From: Anaerolineaceae bacterium
Lineage (GTDB): Bacteria > Chloroflexota > Anaerolineae > Anaerolineales > Anaerolineaceae
Direction: 5' to 3'
NCBI GenBank assembly: GCA_028714615.1
Contig: JAQTMA010000178.1
Span: 1-8,442, forward strand
Length of the DNA stretch: 8,442 nucleotides
Part shown: in pieces, positions 1 through 7,079 of the stretch
How positions within the stretch are numbered: position 1 is the first letter of the stretch
Layout: every line of letters starts with the position of its first letter
Made by a program: the position numbers and the translations under genes
Notes under the pieces: model-generated
What the model was told of the DNA's origin: nothing
The model's database searches: none
The model's input: only the letters and a program-made list of their open reading frames with translations

Positions 1-22
1 CATATCCGTTTACGATTCGAGC

Positions 23-3000
23 TTAGTTATTGATGAGCGGCAGATAGAAGGAGATGTTGGTCTGCAGCCCGTTGATGCGGCTAGAGGTGAACTCGTCAAA
101 GTACATGGTACCGGTGGACGAGGCGCTCACATCCATAGAAGGACCGAGCAGAGCTTCGTTCATTTGGGTACCGCTGGTGTCACCCCTTAGGGTTGCAAAT
201 TCAGCGTCGTCGATGTACAGGCTGAGCCCGCCCTTGGCGTCCGATAGGTAAGCGACATCAATTTTGTGAGTGGCATTCACGAGATCTTCCGGTTCATCTG
301 TGGTGAAAACATCCCAACTGGTGAAGACAGGGTCCCCATTTTGCACCATCCAGGCACGCAGTTGGAAGGAATTCACTCCCAGACTTTGGTATTGCACGCC
401 GAAAGCTGGTTGGCCATTCTGGTCCAGGCCGAGGAAGATGTCGACCGGGCCATCGCCCGTACTGGCATTATTGGGATTGAAGGAGAAATTGGCATCGTAC
501 ATGCCCTCACCCTTGGGAGAGAGGTCATACAGGTAGGCCGGCTTTCCACCGTCGATCTTTGCTGCCAGGCTGAACTCCCCGCCGTTGGGTCCGATGACCA
601 ATCCCTTCACAGACTCAAGATTTCCAACCTGGCCTGACCACTGGCCAAGCCCGGTCTCAAAGCTGTCGGCGAAGAGAGGTACGTCTGGTGTATCAAGGCT
701 TTGAGTGGTGATCGGCAGGAGTGCATTGACCGGCGCCGAGTCGGCGGATATGGTTGGGTAACCCACCGCTGGAGCGGCATAGGCGCGAGCATACCCAACC
801 TTATTGTTAGCGACAACCCGGTAGTAGTATGAGGTGCGCCGAGCCATGGTGGTGTCAGTGAAGGACATGGCATTATTGATGCCCTTGATGGCAGGCGCAG
901 TTGGAGTTAGGGTACGCCATGGGCCGTTCAAGCTGGTGGCGCGCTGGACAGAGAATCCTGATTCATTCACAGACATATCCGTCCAACTGATTACCACCTT
1001 TTGATTGTTCCTTGTGCCGGAGCGCACTGCAGTGACGTTTGCCGGGGCAGCCGGTGGCACAGCCAGGGCTGCCGGACGCATCATGTCGATTTCTTCATGC
1101 GCCAGGATGTGGCAGTGCCAGACGTATTCCCAACCAAAGTTGGTGATGTCGTTGGTAACGATAGCGGGCTGGTTGGTTGGATCAACGTTGGTAAAGCCGG
1201 CTGTGTTGTTAGCATTCCCGGCGCCGATCGGCCTGGTTACGTCCAATGGGCGCACGCTGTTGGGGAGTTCCCAGGGCAGCACTTGCTTCATTGGTCGCAA
1301 GGCTATGATGATGTCTTCCAACGGATTCATGCGCACGGTGTCTTTCCAGCCGACTTCATTGTCATCCGGCGGCTTGATCATGCCATCCCAGCCGACCCGG
1401 TTGATCACCTGCACATCGAACAAGTGGAAGTGGATAAAGTGGGTGTCGACCCCGTTGTGGGTGATCTTCCAGATCTGGAACTCACCATCTTTATAGAGCT
1501 CGGTAGGTGGATCGACATAGCCATAAGGAATGGTGGTCTGTGTGAAGAAGTTGGTGAAGGGCACTTCCACGCCAAAGGTAGCGTTCATCCGGCCATAGTC
1601 CAGGGTAAATAGCTCTTGGATAGCTTTGGGCTGGAATGGGGTTACCGGTGGAGTGGCAGTTGCGGCAGCAGGTGTGGTCGGAGTTCCTCCTCCAGAGAAG
1701 GACACTGCCGGGGCCGATGTATATCCCATGCCGCCATTGGTGAGGGTGAGGCTGACAATATAGCCGGGTTGGAACTGAGCTGTCCCGGTGGCAACAGTCG
1801 CCAGAGGAGCTCCGCCGCCCAGGAAGCTGACTAATGGTGCAGCGGTGTAGCCCGAGCCTCCGTTGGTCACGAGGACGTTATTTACAATCCCGGTCAGTGT
1901 GGAGGTCGCGCGAGCACGAACGCCGTTACCCGGAGGGGAAGCGATGGTAACCGATGGAGCTGTGGCGCCATATCCACTACCCGGGTTGGTAATCGTTAGG
2001 CCGGTGACGATGCCCCCGGTGACGGTAGCCGTCGCTGTAGCGCGGACGCCGTTTCCAGGTGGAGCTGCGATGGTGACAACCGGAGCTGTGGTGTATCCAC
2101 TACCTCCGTTGGTAACAACAAGAGTATTGACGATGCGCGTGAAGGTGGCGGTTGCCGCGGCTCCGGTGCCTCCCGCGGCCGTGTTATCGAAAACAACCGT
2201 CGGAGCTGAAGTGTACCCCTTTCCCGGATTGCCGATCAGAACACTGGTGACCACAGCGCCGGCAAATGTCAGAGAAGCTGTCGCTGGAGTTCCGGAGGTA
2301 GGAGGTGCGATGGTGACGGTTGGCGCAGAACTATATCCGCTTCCGGGATTGGTTAAGGTCAAGCCGCCAACTGCTCCACCAAGCCAGGAGTTGAATTGTC
2401 GGTCCTGGATGCGTGCATAGGTGGGTGCTGACCCGGGGTTAGTAGCCGGTTCGGGCACAATCATCTGGTTCTGGCTTGATTTGAAGATGCCTGGCAGGGC
2501 TGTTTCTAGCGTAGGCAGACTGAAAGTGTCCGTTGTGGTGGATGTTGGATTGACAATGATCTGCATAATCGTACGTGTGTTCGGACCGTATCCAGGCAGG
2601 GTGGTAGGAGCGCCACCCGAGCCGCTGTTGTCCGGATCGCCCGTGTAGTAGTCGTTGCGGGGATCAAAGGCAGGAACGGGCGCAGGGGCGTCGTTGTAAA
2701 GGATGAGGGTCTTCCCCGCAAATTGTTTGAAGTCCACAACCACATCAGCCCGTTCAGCAGGACCAAGGGTGAGCCCGTGGGTAAAGATGTTTAGAACGGT
2801 AATGCTCTTGCGGTTATATTCATAGCCGACTGGTGTGGATGGAATGACCACCGGGTGGGGCAGGAGGCCGCTTTCGGTGCCGATTTGGATAAAGGGCGGT
2901 CCAGCAGTTACGGGATCAGGCACGCCGCCGTCGCGGCCATCGGTCGGCCATGCGGAGGGATAGCAGTTAGCGGGCAGCCCGGTTCCATTCAATGGGTTGC

Positions 3001-5812
3001 GGGTGTTATCTAGCAATCCCAGTACCAGGTTGGCGCCGCCGACATCATTGGCGACGCTGCAAAGCGGTAGGGTTGATGAAGCTGTGTGCGGAACCGCGTC
3101 CACCATTTTGACGTCGGTATTGACAGATGCAATGGCCATTGCGCCAGTTCCGGCGCCGGTGAAGGTGATCGAAGGGGGGGTGGTGAAGGCGGTCGTCGGA
3201 GGGGTAGTAACGGTGACACCCAGAACTACGCCGGCTGGGGTCACATACGTTTTCGCGGTCGCGGTTTTACAACCTGTTGTACAACCAGCAGGTGCAGCTA
3301 TTGTCACCAGGGGAGCAGTTGTGTAACCAGAACCCTGATTGGTTATCTTGATAGCGGATATGGTACTGGTGATCGGGTCGACCGTTGCGGTTGCCATAGC
3401 CGCGACGCCAGTGGCCGGAGGATCAATCGTTACAAGCGGAGGTGTGGTGTAGCCTGCGCCCACGTCTGTAAGGGTAATATTGGTGACATTTCCAGCGGAG
3501 ACGGTCGCGGTTGCAACTGCCCCGTTAGCCGGGGTGATATTTACGGTTGGAGGTGTGGTATACCCGCTGCCACCGTTCGTCACAGCAATGGACAGGGGGT
3601 CGGCCACATACAAGCCCAGATTCCAGGCGCGGTCATTACCGGCCATCAGCATCTGGAAGCGATACGCGGTCGGGTCAACCGTCAGTTTTGGATAAGCGGC
3701 GCCGTTGACCACCGGGGTGTCCATCATGGCTTCCATCACGCCGGATGGGGTGGGAATGCCAGGGCACATCAAGGGTGGGAAGGCGGGAGGATTCACGAGC
3801 GAGTAAAAACTGCTGGTGCATGGGTACGGCAAGCCGCCTGCCACGAAGGTGGAGGGATCCTGAGGAGGCCAGAACCACGGGCCGTAATCCCAACGTCCGT
3901 AAGCGTTTGCTCCGGTAACATCGGCCGGGTTCTGGTTCGGCATCCAGATGTGAGGAAGCCACAAATTGCCCAATCCGCCATAGTTGGCGATGTCCCAGGT
4001 GGGGTCGGTCGCGGCCAACTGTCCGCCAGTGGCGCCGTTATCCGGGACGAAAGTCTTATCCTGGAGGACCAGTGGAATCAGGTGGGCCAGGTCGTTTACC
4101 GGGTTGGCCAGATTTGCCGAATCGGAAATCGTACCGGGGAGGGTTGCGGCTAACAAAGCAGCTTCCTCGTCGGGATCGACGATCAGGTAACCGGCCGCTT
4201 CACCGGCATAAACATTCAGGCGGGTGATACCGTATGCATGGTCGTGGTAGAACAACAGCCGCCCGCTTTCCTGGTTTGTCCAGTAGAAGGACAATGACCC
4301 AAGACCAGGATCATTTGTTGCGCCCGCCACCGAACAGGTTGTTTGGCCAGCACAACTGGTAACTAAGGCTCCATTCGCGTCAAACCACATGTCAGGGACA
4401 TAGGCGACGCTATCGCCCTTGGAGTATGAAGTCAGCTCACCGCGGGGTGTCGTCCATTGGTGAGGAGTCCCGTCACTGATCCAGGGGCTATCCCCGCCAT
4501 GCAAATGCAAGGTAGCGCGGTTTTGCGTGTACATTTCACCGGGTTGGCCATCGAGAACTGCCGTAGCTGCTGCAGGAGTGGTAGCTCCACCGCCGGTGAA
4601 GCTGACAACCGGTGCTGTGGTGTAACCAGAGCCGCCATTCGTGACCGTGATGCTAACGACGCTGCCATTATTAATGTTTGCTGTTGCAGCCGCACCGGTA
4701 CCGCCGGTGCCGGTATTATTAAAGACGACCGTGGGGGCGGAAGTATAGCCTGCACCCCCTGCCGAAACTGACACGGAACCGATCGATCCGCCAGGGCCCA
4801 TCCCGGCGCCCATGTAGCTGCTATCCATAGGGATGAAGAGATTACCAGCCGGACCGGTAGGGAGGTAGTTAGTGAACTTGACGCGCACCGGGATCGGGGT
4901 GCAATTCGGCCTGGGATTCGCACTACCAAGATCGCAGCCGTGAGCAATAATCATCGGTCCCAGGTAGTGAGGTATGGTCGCACCATACACCGGATTACCC
5001 AGGGCATCTACGATATTCTTGGTCAAGCCGTGAGCTGTGTCGAGAGGCACAGCCCCCGCCGTCGTAGATGGGACGATCTGTACGTAACCGCGCAACTTGG
5101 TTCCACCTGTCGCTGGAACCGCGTTCGTTCCATTGCCCTGGACAACTGCGGGGAGATCTGGGTGCATCTGCTCAACATACTCTACCAGCCCTATCTCGTA
5201 ATAATCCGAGTTCAGGAAAGTAGTGCGATCTGGGACCGCAATAGGCAGGCATTGTCCTAGGCTGTTAGTCCCCGAGCCATTGGCAGTCAGTACGCCGCAA
5301 ATGCCCGGCAAAGTATCGAGGAATTTCTTCATTCCGCCGGTTATGGCCCCTGTCGTCGGGTCGACCGTCGGGAGTGGGCTGTTAGCCCAGTTGGCGATAC
5401 CGAAATAATCCGGCGCCGAATTCGGGGCGTCCATATGGGCAGGCGTACCAGACATGGGGGTTACCCCGTCCGCCACAGTGCCAAGTGGACTCATCGAGGC
5501 GGTGGCCGGGTTGATCCCCGCGAATTTCTGGGTGACTGGTTGCTGCTGCTGTTTTTGATTGGCGGCAGCGGCAATGCGCATGGCTTGCGTCATCGAGCGC
5601 ATCTGCCCCATGCCGTTATTCGTACCAATTTCATCGTTGGGAACAACAGCAGCCTGTCCTTGTTTTGGCAGGCGACTGGTTGCTGGCTGGCTCGAACCAT
5701 TGCCAGTGGAAGGCTGGATGGTTTGCGCCTGCGCCTGGCTGCCGGCTCCAAAAAGCATGGAGCTGACAACCATGAACGAGATCACGATATTTAATATCTT
5801 TCGGGTTAACAC
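23..5812 (-). CDS. Giant secreted multicopper oxidase with repeat insertions, FN3 and C-terminal FESG-type domain
   Basis: This is a copper enzyme that would oxidise a substrate one electron at a time and reduce O2 to water outside the membrane. Residues are counted from GTG 5812 (1929 aa). A Sec signal peptide (basic VLTRK, hydrophobic core, AQA cleavage near residue 29) is followed by a Met/Gln-rich linker. The copper ligands are all present: HLH 436-438, HDH 523-525, HFIHFH 1458-1463, and HCHILAHEE 1566-1574 with Cys1567, His1572 and axial Met1577. Repeat clusters at 342-420, 740-899 and 1146-1389 interrupt the core. An FN3 domain (about 1586-1684) and a FESG-type domain (1712-1929, tail YLPLI) follow. 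Besides Cys1567 there are twelve cysteines, closely paired, which fits disulfides after export. The GTG start is chosen for its AAGGAG at 7 nt; ATG 5890 would add 26 residues ahead of the signal. By recall, the core resembles the OmpB/MofA-like family of metal-active giant oxidases. The substrate is unknown. The family call is firm; the role is inference. Confidence 0.93.
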   Translation of the reverse strand: MLTRKILNIVISFMVVSSMLFGAGSQAQAQTIQPSTGNGSSQPATSRLPKQGQAAVVPNDEIGTNNGMGQMRSMTQAMRIAAAANQKQQQQPVTQKFAGINPATASMSPLGTVADGVTPMSGTPAHMDAPNSAPDYFGIANWANSPLPTVDPTTGAITGGMKKFLDTLPGICGVLTANGSGTNSLGQCLPIAVPDRTTFLNSDYYEIGLVEYVEQMHPDLPAVVQGNGTNAVPATGGTKLRGYVQIVPSTTAGAVPLDTAHGLTKNIVDALGNPVYGATIPHYLGPMIIAHGCDLGSANPRPNCTPIPVRVKFTNYLPTGPAGNLFIPMDSSYMGAGMGPGGSIGSVSVSAGGAGYTSAPTVVFNNTGTGGTGAAATANINNGSVVSITVTNGGSGYTTAPVVSFTGGGATTPAAATAVLDGQPGEMYTQNRATLHLHGGDSPWISDGTPHQWTTPRGELTSYSKGDSVAYVPDMWFDANGALVTSCAGQTTCSVAGATNDPGLGSLSFYWTNQESGRLLFYHDHAYGITRLNVYAGEAAGYLIVDPDEEAALLAATLPGTISDSANLANPVNDLAHLIPLVLQDKTFVPDNGATGGQLAATDPTWDIANYGGLGNLWLPHIWMPNQNPADVTGANAYGRWDYGPWFWPPQDPSTFVAGGLPYPCTSSFYSLVNPPAFPPLMCPGIPTPSGVMEAMMDTPVVNGAAYPKLTVDPTAYRFQMLMAGNDRAWNLGLYVADPLSIAVTNGGSGYTTPPTVNITPANGAVATATVSAGNVTNITLTDVGAGYTTPPLVTIDPPATGVAAMATATVDPITSTISAIKITNQGSGYTTAPLVTIAAPAGCTTGCKTATAKTYVTPAGVVLGVTVTTPPTTAFTTPPSITFTGAGTGAMAIASVNTDVKMVDAVPHTASSTLPLCSVANDVGGANLVLGLLDNTRNPLNGTGLPANCYPSAWPTDGRDGGVPDPVTAGPPFIQIGTESGLLPHPVVIPSTPVGYEYNRKSITVLNIFTHGLTLGPAERADVVVDFKQFAGKTLILYNDAPAPVPAFDPRNDYYTGDPDNSGSGGAPTTLPGYGPNTRTIMQIIVNPTSTTTDTFSLPTLETALPGIFKSSQNQMIVPEPATNPGSAPTYARIQDRQFNSWLGGAVGGLTLTNPGSGYSSAPTVTIAPPTSGTPATASLTFAGAVVTSVLIGNPGKGYTSAPTVVFDNTAAGGTGAAATATFTRIVNTLVVTNGGSGYTTAPVVTIAAPPGNGVRATATATVTGGIVTGLTITNPGSGYGATAPSVTIASPPGNGVRARATSTLTGIVNNVLVTNGGSGYTAAPLVSFLGGGAPLATVATGTAQFQPGYIVSLTLTNGGMGYTSAPAVSFSGGGTPTTPAAATATPPVTPFQPKAIQELFTLDYGRMNATFGVEVPFTNFFTQTTIPYGYVDPPTELYKDGEFQIWKITHNGVDTHFIHFHLFDVQVINRVGWDGMIKPPDDNEVGWKDTVRMNPLEDIIIALRPMKQVLPWELPNSVRPLDVTRPIGAGNANNTAGFTNVDPTNQPAIVTNDITNFGWEYVWHCHILAHEEIDMMRPAALAVPPAAPANVTAVRSGTRNNQKVVISWTDMSVNESGFSVQRATSLNGPWRTLTPTAPAIKGINNAMSFTDTTMARRTSYYYRVVANNKVGYARAYAAPAVGYPTISADSAPVNALLPITTQSLDTPDVPLFADSFETGLGQWSGQVGNLESVKGLVIGPNGGEFSLAAKIDGGKPAYLYDLSPKGEGMYDANFSFNPNNASTGDGPVDIFLGLDQNGQPAFGVQYQSLGVNSFQLRAWMVQNGDPVFTSWDVFTTDEPEDLVNATHKIDVAYLSDAKGGLSLYIDDAEFATLRGDTSGTQMNEALLGPSMDVSASSTGTMYFDEFTSSRINGLQTNISFYLPLINN
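1646..2377 (-). repeat. Repeat cluster C in the oxidase: six tandem units
   Basis: Six tandem units have tyrosines at oxidase residues 1160, 1200, 1240, 1281, 1322 and 1364, a spacing of 40-42 residues (about 120-126 bases). The third and fourth units share an [18 protein letters not shown] segment and about seven bases in ten in the stretch compared by eye, which suggests one duplicated from the other. The cluster is almost free of charge, with no Glu and few Lys, Arg or Asp. It lies between the [11 protein letters not shown] segment and [11 protein letters not shown], just before the third cupredoxin domain. Confidence 0.88.
3116..3595 (-). repeat. Repeat cluster B in the oxidase: three clear units and one degenerate unit
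   Basis: Cores [17 protein letters not shown] and GSGYTTAP have tyrosines at oxidase residues 751, 788 and 830. A degenerate AFTTPP copy lies near 876, where Phe replaces the Gly-Tyr. The cluster is inserted between LYVADP and VKMVDAVP, inside what should be the second cupredoxin domain. The stretch after the third core carries a Cys-x3-Cys pair (844, 848), the only cysteines in any repeat. Confidence 0.85.
4553..4789 (-). repeat. Repeat cluster A in the oxidase: two GxGYTxAP units
   Basis: Two protein-level repeats with GGAGYTSAP and GGSGYTTAP cores have tyrosines 41 residues apart (residues 356 and 397 of the oxidase). They lie between the MGAGMGP segment and the [12 protein letters not shown] strand that carries the first copper motif. 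Each unit has the form: hydrophobic strand, N-G-G-x-G-Y-T-x-A-P turn, second strand, then an Ala/Thr-rich strand. Codons differ between copies, so this is not a fresh DNA duplication. Confidence 0.85.
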
Positions 5813-5827
5813 GGTTTCTCTCCTTTT
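5813..5827 (-). promoter_or_regulatory. Ribosome binding site that decides the oxidase start
   Basis: On the minus strand AAAAGGAGAG (5827-5818) stands with its GGAG core 7 nt before GTG 5812. This is much better than the GAAGGGA in front of ATG 5890. Starting at GTG puts the positively charged VLTRK directly before the hydrophobic stretch, as in an ordinary Sec signal peptide. Confidence 0.7.
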
Positions 5828-5886
5828 CTGTTCATCAACGGAGGCTAGCTTTCGAAATACAATGGATAAAATCGGTCGGTTCTTAT

Positions 5887-5964
5887 TCATAATCCCTTCG
5901 GTCGTGCTTTTGATGGTAGATCGATAGTGGTGTTCACGGTTTTCGGCTGTAAAATTTTCGCCAT
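5887..5964 (-). CDS. Possible 25-codon leader ORF overlapping ATG 5890 of the oxidase frame
   Basis: The reading frame starts ATG-GCG-AAA and runs 25 codons (begins [10 protein letters not shown], ends ARPKGL). Its TGA overlaps the upstream ATG at 5890 in an ATGA arrangement typical of translational coupling. No Shine-Dalgarno lies at a usable distance: the nearest strong one, AGGAGG at 5996-5991, is 26 nt away. I do not recognise the peptide. It could be a regulatory leader peptide or a chance frame, and chance is somewhat more likely. Confidence 0.2.
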   Translation of the reverse strand: MAKILQPKTVNTTIDLPSKARPKGL

Positions 5965-5984
5965 TCTGTGATTTTCAGCCCTAT

Positions 5985-6007
5985 CAACAACCTCCTTTCC
6001 TGAGGTT
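5985..6007 (-). promoter_or_regulatory. Shine-Dalgarno core inside a small hairpin in the oxidase leader
   Basis: AACCTC (6007-6002) and GAGGTT (5994-5989) can pair as a 6-bp stem with a 7-nt loop, burying most of an AAAGGAGGT sequence that fully matches the ribosomal anti-Shine-Dalgarno. The only starts close behind it are TTG codons at 5990 and 5987. These are too close for good initiation and open a frame of only 17-18 residues. The pairing is seen directly; a regulatory role is inference. Confidence 0.3.
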
Positions 6008-6030
6008 TAAAACGATAGATCCGTGGATTT

Positions 6031-6906
6031 TCATGGGGGATGTTCCATCTTCCCCTCCTGCTTGCAGCGCAGACAGTTAACCGGCTGCCAGATGAGTGCA
6101 GATGCACAGAGGGAGCTACAATCAGCCAGGTCGTACTGATTTCGCCAGATCGTCCATAGATTCGCCATTTCCGGCCACTTCTGCAGCCCATTTTCTCCAA
6201 AAATCCGCATGGCGTTCCACAGCGCTGCAATATCGATCCCTATGGCATTCGCCAGGGTGTCCATCTCAGGCAGGCTCTCGGCCTGCTGAAGCTGGTGGAA
6301 GGTTTTGGCATACCGTTCATATAATTCAGGCAAGCAGATGCCCGGAAGTTGCAGGTTCTCCCGGGTAGCCAGAGCTTCCACCGCCAAAAGCATCGCCTCG
6401 GTGATTTGGACGATGCGATTCAGCTTACACACAGAAGAAAGAACTTCATCAGCGAGTTGGGGATGGTCAAGATCGGATTCGACAGCATCGATCTCTACCA
6501 GATGGTCGATCACTGCCTGGAGCGGAGCCATGCCGGTTGGTTGGCGAATCGCCTGTTGGCGAAACTCGCACAACCAGGCGGGGTCGAACCCCGAATAGGA
6601 TAATGGCAGGTGCAGGGCGTATTTCCAGTCGGCTCGGTTCTGGATGGCTTCTGCGGCCTGTTGATCGGTATATCCTTCTAGCTTTTGGAAAATGGTGATT
6701 AACGCCAGGATGGCCGAAAACTGGAGGGTTTCATTTACAGGACGCTCTACCTCGTCTATGCCGCCTTTTGGGAGGAACGTGTTCAGGTGATCTCCGATGC
6801 GCAGATAGCGTGGGTGTAGATCAAGCGCTTCCTGGATCGCCCGCGATGTATCGGTTGGAACCGGTCCACTAAATAAGGGCTGCATAGCCCCCCCGTCTTC
6901 GATCAA
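6031..6906 (-). CDS. Transposase N-terminal-half protein (IS1182/InsH_N-like), no DDE domain
   Basis: This 291-residue protein resembles the first half of IS1182-type transposases. Residues 59-120 form the InsH_N/DUF772-like helical region, with YTDQQAAEAI and RADWKYALHLPLSYSGF followed by WLCEFRQ. Residues 153-180 (ADEVLSSVCKLNRI...) align by recall with the DSTHVLAAVRxLNR segment that carries the first catalytic Asp, but Asp is not at that place here. The rest of the DDE fold is absent; the frame stops after a Cys-rich tail (C263, C267, C278, C281). TTG 6906 is taken as start because GGAGGGG lies 7 nt upstream; ATG 6885 (residue 8) is the alternative. A good promoter precedes it, and I see no terminal inverted repeats, so it may be a retained DNA-binding protein and not an active element. 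A decayed transposon remnant is also possible. Confidence 0.72.
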   Translation of the reverse strand: MIEDGGAMQPLFSGPVPTDTSRAIQEALDLHPRYLRIGDHLNTFLPKGGIDEVERPVNETLQFSAILALITIFQKLEGYTDQQAAEAIQNRADWKYALHLPLSYSGFDPAWLCEFRQQAIRQPTGMAPLQAVIDHLVEIDAVESDLDHPQLADEVLSSVCKLNRIVQITEAMLLAVEALATRENLQLPGICLPELYERYAKTFHQLQQAESLPEMDTLANAIGIDIAALWNAMRIFGENGLQKWPEMANLWTIWRNQYDLADCSSLCASALIWQPVNCLRCKQEGKMEHPP

Positions 6907-6913
6907 CAGAAAT

Positions 6914-6920
6914 CCCCTCC
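6914..6920 (-). promoter_or_regulatory. Ribosome binding site selecting TTG 6906
   Basis: GGAGGGG on the minus strand ends 7 nt before TTG 6906. A G-run (6887-6893 region) also precedes the in-frame ATG at 6885, so initiation there cannot be excluded, but the TTG site has the more typical spacing and sequence. Confidence 0.55.
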
Positions 6921-6935
6921 AATCATGCCACGTAT

Positions 6936-6964
6936 ACTATAGTGAGATCGCAAGTCGTTGTTAA
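6936..6964 (-). promoter_or_regulatory. Sigma70-type promoter for the transposase-like gene
   Basis: On the minus strand TTAACA (6964-6959) and TATAGT (6941-6936) are separated by 17 bases. Each hexamer differs from consensus at one position. Transcription would begin near 6929-6930, leaving a leader of about 23 nt that contains the Shine-Dalgarno. It is the clearest promoter in the window. Confidence 0.65.
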
Positions 6965-6972
6965 TTGGAGAA

Positions 6973-7005
6973 AACCACAGTCTTTTGGCCGGTTTCCCTG
7001 TGGTT
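6973..7005. other. Inverted repeat AACCACAG / CTGTGGTT
   Basis: An 8-bp perfect inverted repeat (6973-6980 and 6998-7005) has a 17-nt loop. Read on the minus strand it is followed by TTCTCC, so it is a weak terminator at best. It lies 9 bases upstream of the -35 of the transposase-like gene, so it could equally be an operator. The loop holds GGCCGGTTT, which can pair with AAACCGGCC at 7021-7029 in the neighbouring hairpin. Confidence 0.4.
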
Positions 7006-7018
7006 AATTACGAGGTAT

Positions 7019-7049
7019 GAAAACCGGCCTGTCTGTAAGGCAGGTCGGT
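7019..7049 (-). terminator. Probable terminator of the two-component operon
   Basis: On the minus strand, 31 nt after the regulator stop codon, an 11-position stem (7049-7039 with 7033-7023, nine Watson-Crick pairs, loop TTACA) runs into TTTTC. The two mismatches would be G-U pairs in an RNA made from the other strand, but only the minus strand has the T-run. This supports ending the regulator transcript here. Confidence 0.5.
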
Positions 7050-7079
7050 CGTCTTGAGAGAGTCAATAATGAATGGGGA

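Noticed and set aside
1001..1612. Plus-strand frame of 203 codons rich in Val, Asp and His
   Set aside because: It is the exact antisense shadow of the third cupredoxin domain, whose minus-strand reading carries the two C-terminal copper motifs.
1646..2377. CRISPR-like or satellite array because of the regular ~123-base periodicity
   Set aside because: The periodicity keeps reading frame, the repeats are diverged at DNA level and similar at protein level, and there are no short identical repeats with unique spacers.
3086..4153. Long plus-strand frame of 355 codons
   Set aside because: It is antisense to the oxidase, its composition (Arg/Gly/Cys-rich) is typical of a frame shadow, it has no recognisable domain, and the minus-strand frame has clear copper motifs.
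5934..6230. 98-codon minus-strand frame overlapping the end of the transposase-like gene
   Set aside because: Most of it is an out-of-frame shadow of the transposase-like gene. Only its last 17-18 codons behind AAAGGAGGT are worth noting, and these are described with the oxidase leader.
5813..6970. Complete insertion sequence around the transposase-like gene
   Set aside because: I found no matching terminal inverted repeats or target-site duplication, and the catalytic half is missing with no frameshifted remainder downstream.
6936..7079. tRNA or other structured RNA gene in the intergenic region
   Set aside because: The hairpins are short and do not form a cloverleaf; promoter and terminator signals explain them better.
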